The notes beneath the pieces were generated by a model. It did no database searches. It was given only the letters and a program-made list of their open reading frames with translations, and was not told where the DNA came from. From contig JAXMBN010000009.1 of the NCBI GenBank assembly GCA_046349875.1, positions 1 to 64,000 of the forward strand: 64,000 nt of DNA, read 5' to 3'. Shown one piece after another: positions 58,587 through 64,000 of the stretch. A program made the translations under genes and the position numbers. Each line of letters begins with the position of its first letter. Within the stretch, counting starts at the first letter, position 1. This DNA comes from JAXMBN01 sp046349875 (GTDB lineage Bacteria > Planctomycetota > Planctomycetia > Pirellulales > Pirellulaceae).

Positions 58587-61157
58587 ATGGAAAGCATTCA
58601 GATTCGCGGTGCTCGAACCTGGCTAACCGAATGGTGGCCGACGTGGACATTCCACGCGGTAAATCACAGTGATTACGGGCGGAGTGGCAGCGGCAAAAGT
58701 TCGCTCGCAATCGACACTCTTTTCGCGGAAGGGCAGCGGCAATATATCGAGAGTCTCTCGCCGCAAACTCGACAATACCTCCAGCAATTACCGCGGCCCG
58801 ATGTTGATGAAATTAGCGGGTTGCCACCGACGATCTGCGTCGATCAACAACGCCGATCCGCCAATCCAAGAAGCACCGTTGAACGATTACCGAAATCTAC
58901 GATTATCTTCGCATTCTTTATGTGCGATGTGGACAGGTTCGATGCTATCGATGCGACTCTGAAATCGTTCAACAATCGCCTTTGCAGATTCTCGAATCGA
59001 TCACAAAGCTCCCATTCGAGACCAAGTTGATCGTAATGGCACCTGTGATACGCGGCCAAAAAGGCCAACATCGGTATTGTCTTCAATACGCTTCGTCGTT
59101 CTGAATCGTCAAAACGAGAATCGATGGCACGATGTACGATCTCGATGCCCTGCCGAATCTCGATGCCCAGCGAGACCATTCGATCGAAGCGATTATCGAT
59201 CGCATCGTGTTAAGGCCTCAAGGAACGGACCGACTCAGCGAAGCGATTCATCTTGCAGTGCGGTTGAGCGAAGGACTCGTTACCATTTCCTACAGAACGC
59301 AGGATGATGAATCCGCTTCGCTGCCCTGGACCGAGAAACTGTTTTCAACAAAACACGCTTGCGCATCGTGTGGCATCAATTACGAAGAATTAGAACCTCG
59401 AACATTGAGCTTCAACAGTCCTTACGGGGCCTGTCCGACCTGCAAAGGCAAAGGGGGATCCTGAAGGACGAAAAAGTTCAAGGTGATGACGAGGAAGAGT
59501 CGGTAGCAAACGATGAACAAACGCAGATACTCTGTCCAGATTGTGGCGGCACTCGATTGCGACCAGAAGCTCGTGGTGTCCGCATTGGTGGATGGAATAT
59601 TGCAGAATTAAGTCAGCGTACGCTCACGGAATGCCGTCAACATTTGGAGGGCAATGCTTGGCCAGAGCCAACTCAACGCGTTGCAGATGCGTTGATGCCA
59701 CCCATATTGAACCGCATTCACTTCCTTGAGCAAGTTGGTGTCGATTATCTTTCGTTGGCACGGACCGCCGATACCCTCAGCGGTGGCGAGTTGCAGCGAG
59801 TTCGCTTGGCAACCTGTATTGGTTCGGGGTTGACTGGTGCCTGTTACGTTCTCGATGAACCTAGCATAGGCTTACATCCTCGCGACAACGCGCGACTTAT
59901 CGGGTCTATTCGCAATCTCCAACAACAAGGGAATACCGTCGTCGTCGTCGAACATGACGACGACATCTTGCGACAGTCTGACTGGATCATTGAAATGGGG
60001 CCTCAAGCGGGAGTACGAGGCGGACAATTGATCGAAACAGGATCGGTGGCGACCGTCCTCCAGCAAGGAAAGTCATTGACGGCAAGGGTTCTTCTCAACA
60101 ATGAGTTGATTCCGTGGCCCACATCCGTCCGCCCTCAAGATTGCGAAAAGCAGATCATCATTCGCGGAGCCGAGGCTCGCAATCTCAAACGCATCGATGC
60201 CGAAATTCCGCTAGGCTTGTTTGTCGGCGTATCGGGAGTCAGCGGAAGCAAGTAAAAGCACGCTCATTGTAGAGTCGCTCATTCCTGCTATTCGTGATCA
60301 TTTGATGCAGCGATCGCATGTTCAACCAACCTGGAGCCGCCATCGAAGGAGTCGATCAGATCGATCGCTTTTGATTTTGATCGACCAAAGCCTATTGGGA
60401 GATCCCCCAAGAGTAATCCTGCAACCTACACGAAAGTGTTCGATGAGTTGCGCAAACTCTTCGCGACGACTCGTGATGCAAAGCAACGCGGCTTTCAATC
60501 GAAACGATTTAGTTTCAACGCAGGTTCGGGAAGATGCGAAACATGCCTGGGACAAGGTTCGGTTCGCGTCGATATGGGATTTCTTGCAGACGTCTATGTT
60601 CCGTGCGAAAGATGCCAAGGTTCTCGATTTAATCGCCAGACACTTCAAGTACGATATCGAGGTAAAAACATAGCCGATTGTTTGGACATGGAGATACAAG
60701 AGGCAAGCTAATTGAGAACATCGATAAGATCTATCGCGTGCTTGCAGCCCTCGATCAAGTCGGATTGGGCTATTTGAAACTCGGCCAATCGGCACCGACA
60801 TTAAGTGGTGGAGAATGTCAACGACTGAAACTGGCTACCGAGCTTTCCACTCGCGATTCGGGCAAGACACTGTACGTGCTTGATGAGCCGACGACTGGGT
60901 TGCACTTATCGGATGTGAAGAGACTGATTGAAGTACTTCAATCGCTGGTTGACCGAGGAAATACCGTCTTGGTGATCGAGCACCATCTTGATCTACTCAA
61001 GTGCTGCGACTGGCTTATCGATATGGGTCCGGAAGGAGGTGCAGCAGGAGGGCATATTCTTTTCGCTGGATCGCCTCGCCAACTTGCAGAAGCGCCTGAC
61101 AATGCAACGGGCCAATGGCTCAAGAAGCGACTTGAGCCAATGCACGAGAAAGCGTAG
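58587..61157 (+). CDS. uvrA: UvrA excinuclease ATPase subunit, compact form, many frameshifts
   Basis: About 857 codons, read across several frames. ABC domain I starts MESIQIRGART and has Walker A GRSGSGKSSLAIDTLFAEGQ; VDQQRRSANPRSTV follows. The UvrB-binding region is visible (MYDLDALPNLDAQRDHSIEA, AIIDRIVLRPQG). A zinc site CASCGINYEELEPRTLSFNS then CPTCKGKG precedes another, CPDCGGTRLRP. The first signature is DTLSGGELQRVRLATCIGS with YVLDEPSIGLHPRDN. Domain II has RGAEARNLKRIDAEIP, a zinc site CETCLGQGSVRVDMGFLADV, and TLSGGECQRLKLATELS with LDEPTTGLHLSD, ending at MHEKA. Between the two zinc motifs, about 130 residues normally present in UvrA seem absent. It scans DNA for damage with UvrB. 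Frameshift density is high, but all domains survive. Confidence 0.88.
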
Positions 61158-61243
61158 AGTGCAACAAAGCAACGCCCTATGCACAGATCGACTTGGAAAG
61201 CCTTTACGGTTCACCAACGCTCAACTCTTCACCTACTACCGAG

Positions 61244-61636
61244 TTATCGACGACGATGACGTCCGCCACTGGTTTCGCGAGTGTTGGTCGAATTGGCTTG
61301 CGTGAGAGAATTGCGAAGTTCGTTAAGTTCGCGGGTGATATCCGCCAAAGCTGCATTGGAAGGATTGCGTTGACTCGATTCGAAATCGAGTAACCCTTCG
61401 GTAAGGAGACGTTCGCGTTCAAGCAGAAGCTGTTCGCGATTCTCAAGGCTGGAATGCCATCGCGTCAAGGATGCTTCACGCGCGTTGAGCATTTCTTCGC
61501 GATCTTCGAGATTGCTTAGGAAGCGTTGTGTTTCAGAGAGCATGCGGTCGGCATCATCGAGCCATTTACCGCCGTCGTCGCACCAAGTGTCGAGAGCTGT
61601 TTGAAGACCTGGAGTTGGATTGTTGGAAGCGATCAT
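61244..61636 (-). CDS. Coiled-coil hypothetical protein
   Basis: A 130-residue protein, convergent with uvrA. After a short polar start (MIASNNPTPGLQTALDTWCD) it is one long heptad-patterned helix: MLSETQRFLSNLEDREEML, AREASLTRWHSSLENREQLL and LERERLLTEGLLDFES, followed by ADITRELNELRNSLTQ. The last residues are polar and basic. There is no membrane segment. No family is recognised; length and pattern suggest a small structural or partner-binding coiled coil. Confidence 0.7.
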   Translation of the reverse strand: MIASNNPTPGLQTALDTWCDDGGKWLDDADRMLSETQRFLSNLEDREEMLNAREASLTRWHSSLENREQLLLERERLLTEGLLDFESSQRNPSNAALADITRELNELRNSLTQANSTNTRETSGGRHRRR

Positions 61637-61836
61637 AGGTTCTACCCTTGAACTGCATCAAGGCTCAGTCAAGAAACGCGATTTTGGGCTACGTGAAGAA
61701 AATCTAGCTCACGGAAAATGGTGGTTCCAAAGTAAAACGAAGGAAACTCGTTGGAATTGCGGTCCCCCTTTGGGTGCGAAAATGATCGATGGTTACAATG
61801 TTGACGGTCGTAAGGACCTTGACGGAACCCGATAGT

Positions 61837-61901
61837 GAAAAGGTCTCACCTTTTCGTGGGTCCGGAATTCGTGTTATCAGTAGAACTTTTAGTGAAAAGG
61901 A
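61837..61901 (+). promoter_or_regulatory. Leader with two ribosome-site-like copies competing for one pairing partner
   Basis: TAGTGAAAAGG occurs at 61833-61843 and again at 61890-61900. The second copy is the ribosome site for the GTG at 61908 (spacing about 7). The tract ACCTTTTC (61848-61855) is the exact complement of GAAAAGGT in the first copy (61837-61844, 3-base loop) and can also pair with GAAAAGG of the second. The two pairings exclude each other, so folding could open or close the start site. Confidence 0.5.
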
Positions 61902-61907
61902 TCCACT

Positions 61908-62237
61908 GTGTCGGACGTTCAGACGCTTTTCAAGCAAGCCGAACAACTTAAAGATGAAGGCAAACGTGAGGAAGCAGCTGCGATGCTTCTCGATCTGCTT
62001 CAGATCGACCCAAGTCATATTCTCTCCCACCTCACTTTGGGAAGATTATTGACTCAATTGGGTCGTCATGCCGAAGCCATTCAACATAGCCTTAAGGCGT
62101 GCGAGCTCGAGCCAACCGATTCCTTCAACTTCACTGCATTGAGCGTCACCTATCAGCGAGCGTTTGCAGGAACGGGTGATCGTCAGTTTATTTATCTCGC
62201 AGAAGAAGCAATGGCGCGGGCACGTTCGATGGAGTAA
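61908..62237 (+). CDS. TPR-repeat protein
   Basis: A 109-residue protein of about three tetratricopeptide helices pairs: FKQAEQLKDEGKREEAAAM, LLDLLQIDPSHILSHLTLGR and LLTQLGRHAEAIQHSLKACE, then ELEPTDSFNFTALSVTYQRA. TPR units bind other proteins. No signal peptide is present, so it is likely cytoplasmic. The GTG at 61908 fits an AAAAGG ribosome site. Its partner is unknown; the coiled-coil gene just upstream is on the other strand. Confidence 0.85.
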   Translation: MSDVQTLFKQAEQLKDEGKREEAAAMLLDLLQIDPSHILSHLTLGRLLTQLGRHAEAIQHSLKACELEPTDSFNFTALSVTYQRAFAGTGDRQFIYLAEEAMARARSME

Positions 62238-62292
62238 ATCTTCCATTTGATCTCTGTGCGTGACATTTCACTCTTTGAATCGTCCTTAGATA

Positions 62293-62317
62293 AAAGGCAA
62301 CATCTGAGATTGCCTTT
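62293..62317 (+). terminator. Hairpin after the TPR gene
   Basis: AAAGGCAA (62293-62300) pairs with TTGCCTTT (62310-62317) over a 9-base loop, 55 bases after the TPR stop and about 26 bases before the next start. It is short of a T-run, so it could terminate weakly or act as an mRNA stem before the GGAGGG ribosome site of the next gene. Confidence 0.5.
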
Positions 62318-62343
62318 GATCGGCCGTAAGGAGGGAGTTTGTC

Positions 62344-62772
62344 ATGAATCGGGCCTTGGTAGCATGCGCGTTCTGTGCAACGGTACTCGCGTTTGGACCG
62401 CAAGAAGTCTACTCACAATGTCAGCGCGGTGGCGGCGGTTCTTCCCAGCGGACCGGGTCGTCGGGAATGCCGATGCAGAGCAATCCCTATACGCAGAACT
62501 CTATTAATCCTTACCAATTAGCGGCGTTGCAACAACAATATGCATTGCAGCAAATGCAATTGAATTACATGCAACAGGCTTTGACTCGGCAAGCTATCAT
62601 GCAACAGCAAGAGTATCAGCGCCAGCTGATGGAACAACGCAAGCTGCAAGCTCAGCTTGAAAAGGAACAGCTCGAAGAACTCAAGTCTGAAAACAAAGCC
62701 AAGAAGGATCTTTTAACCGATCGGGCCAAGTCCAAGCAGAAACTTGCAGCAGCTGAAAAAAGAGTCGACTAG
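62344..62772 (+). CDS. Secreted Gln-rich hypothetical protein
   Basis: A 142-residue exported protein. A signal peptide (ALVACAFCATVLAFGPQEVY) ends near YSQC, where a lipobox-like cysteine could mark a lipoprotein. The mature part is glycine/serine-rich, then strongly glutamine- and methionine-rich (LQQQYALQQMQLNYMQQ), then a charged helix (LEELKSENKAKKDLLTDRAK). A strong GGAGGG ribosome site precedes the ATG. Low-complexity composition prevents a family call; it probably sits in the envelope. Confidence 0.72.
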   Translation: MNRALVACAFCATVLAFGPQEVYSQCQRGGGGSSQRTGSSGMPMQSNPYTQNSINPYQLAALQQQYALQQMQLNYMQQALTRQAIMQQQEYQRQLMEQRKLQAQLEKEQLEELKSENKAKKDLLTDRAKSKQKLAAAEKRVD

Positions 62773-62951
62773 TAGCTTCAAGCTGTATTGCCAATTTTGC
62801 CTGACTCATCTCGATGGAGTCGTATCGCGTGCCAGGATAGCAAGACTCTCGTTCTAGCAGGTTTCAGAGGGTCTTGCTGTCCTGTGCTCTTCTATTTCAG
62901 AATTCACAGCGGCAGTGCTTCTTCGAAATACCATTCTTCTCTCGATTGCCT

Positions 62952-64000
62952 TCATATTTCGAGCATTCGCAAGATCTTGTCTCGGTAGGCGTGTAGGGCA
63001 CTCATCAACGACGTTTGATCGCGTCCAATGGTGAATAACGAAACAATGGGCATTCCGACGGCAATCTCTGTCCCTTCCGTCGGAATATCTGCAATCCAGT
63101 TGGATTGGGAACCAGCTGTGGTTCTTCGTTCACTCCACATGATTGATGTGTGCTGGGACGTGATCGAGATCGGTTGTGGTGCGTAGAGAATCGCTTTGGC
63201 GATACAACTATCGGGCTGTCGCGTGAAGCTTGGCATGAAAGAGTTGTGTGTGTTTGGATGGGGGCACCATGGGATTCCCAGTTGAATCCTTCCAAGCTCC
63301 ATACTAGCGGTATAACGTGGATTGATTTCGAGCAGATGGAGTTCGTTCGCATCGTCAACGATAAAGTCGACTCCAATCCAACCCTCGGTGAGATTGAGAT
63401 CGGCCTGAATCCGCTGTCCGAGACGTTGCAGCTTGGATCGTAATGAATTGGTGTCGTTGCACCATCCACCAAGTATGTTGCCGCAATACGCAAATTCCGA
63501 AGGAGCGTTCCACTCGCTTGCTGAAATCGACTCCGCTACCTGAGCAACGGCACACTGCTCTTCACCGAACAAGATGACGGCCGAGCATGATTTTCCATTG
63601 ATTCGTCTTTGCAGAAAGTCACCGTCTTGCAAGTCCGCCTTTTCGCCTTTCGCCTGACGAAATGCTCGAACATGAAACCCGCCGCTCGATCGCATGCTCT
63701 TGATCAGCCACGCCCCCTCATCAAAGTCCGCTAGGCAAGAGGCATCTCGGATGGAAATGGAATGCGGAAAAGCACAACCTGACTCAGAGGCCCATTGCTT
63801 CCATCGTTCGATGCTGCGAAGTGCTTGAAGGCTCTCGAACGAAGGTCCCCATAGTGTTGCTCGGCTGCCGAGCCGCTCTACGACTTCGAGATGATTTTCC
63901 ATCCCTCCAGCGAGAAAGATGCGATCTTGCGAAGCGATGGGGATCGATTGAATTTTTGAAAGGTCACTGAGGCAGTCGAGACGATAGCAGTTGGCAATCG
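62952..64000 (-). CDS. ATP-grasp enzyme, 5' partial
   Basis: At least 349 codons; the frame stays open to the window edge, so the start is beyond 64000. An ATP-grasp nucleotide-binding part is visible: WLIKSMRSSGGFHVRAFRQA with the phosphate-gripping loop, FLQRRINGKSCSAVILFGEE, and WIGVDFIVDDANELHLLEINPR with the metal-binding E-x-N. The C-terminal ~100 residues are a beta-rich tail. The closest description is the COG2232 group, predicted carboligases also seen in tetrahydromethanopterin C1-gene clusters. That pathway occurs in some planctomycetes, but no such gene is in this window, so the assignment is tentative. Confidence 0.8.
   Translation of the reverse strand, partial: IANCYRLDCLSDLSKIQSIPIASQDRIFLAGGMENHLEVVERLGSRATLWGPSFESLQALRSIERWKQWASESGCAFPHSISIRDASCLADFDEGAWLIKSMRSSGGFHVRAFRQAKGEKADLQDGDFLQRRINGKSCSAVILFGEEQCAVAQVAESISASEWNAPSEFAYCGNILGGWCNDTNSLRSKLQRLGQRIQADLNLTEGWIGVDFIVDDANELHLLEINPRYTASMELGRIQLGIPWCPHPNTHNSFMPSFTRQPDSCIAKAILYAPQPISITSQHTSIMWSERRTTAGSQSNWIADIPTEGTEIAVGMPIVSLFTIGRDQTSLMSALHAYRDKILRMLEI

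Overview
The window looks like a chromosomal segment of a planctomycete, most likely of the Pirellulales. The evidence is the set of families nearly confined to that phylum: PSCyt1/DUF1549/DUF1553/DUF1501 proteins (3793-9383), a PSCyt1-WD40 protein (9688-12483), a large DUF1587/1592/1588/1585 protein (32781-36915), and a secreted protein with an N-terminal LEPR-XLL-type motif (47562-48539). Taxonomy is inferred from these families, not from a marker-gene tree.

Layout: (1) 1-3627, a ribose-type sugar ABC transporter (binding protein, ATPase, permease). (2) 3793-12483, a planctomycete haem/degradation block: DUF1549/DUF1553, DUF1501, an ECF sigma factor overlapping a membrane-anchored DUF1549/DUF1553 protein, and a cytochrome-WD40 protein, ending in a shared terminator region with convergent putA. 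(3) 12590-27130, mostly minus-strand housekeeping genes: putA, a HerA-like ATPase, a pseudouridine synthase, a PP2C phosphatase, a glycosyltransferase, an acetyltransferase, RNase P RNA, a ribbon-helix-helix protein, REP-like palindromes and rsmD, with one plus-strand zinc dehydrogenase. (4) 27279-32655, a plus-strand run: cyclophilin, PIN-TRAM protein, PIG-L (BshB1-like) deacetylase, and a RegB/RegA-type redox two-component pair. (5) 32781-44155, the large DUF1592 protein with a convergent XylR-like regulator, an HD-GYP protein, UDP-glucuronate decarboxylase and gyrB. (6) 44458-50954, a five-haem cytochrome with a small Cys-rich membrane protein, a divergent rhodanese, the LEPR-XLL protein and unknown genes. 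(7) 50955-54061, a gene-poor stretch with a decayed DUF1016 nuclease, tRNA-Arg and a coiled-coil membrane operon. (8) 54542-64000, sdhCAB, a compact uvrA, small unknown genes and an ATP-grasp enzyme cut by the window end.

Functionally, respiration and redox control dominate. There is a complete quinone-linked succinate dehydrogenase, PutA (which also feeds electrons to quinone), several haem-c proteins, and a RegB homologue that keeps the quinone-sensing motif and a candidate redox cysteine. The ECF sigma/DUF1549 pair and the XylR-like regulator suggest that the planctomycete cytochrome blocks are under local control, probably linked to carbohydrate supply; this is inference.

Data quality matters. 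Many genes are broken by one-base shifts, including ones that must work (gyrB, sdhA, and regA in its receiver domain). Several shifts lie in short homopolymers, while long genes such as putA and the HerA-like ATPase are intact. I read most breaks as assembly or read errors and annotate across them. Only the DUF1016 remnant is called a pseudogene.
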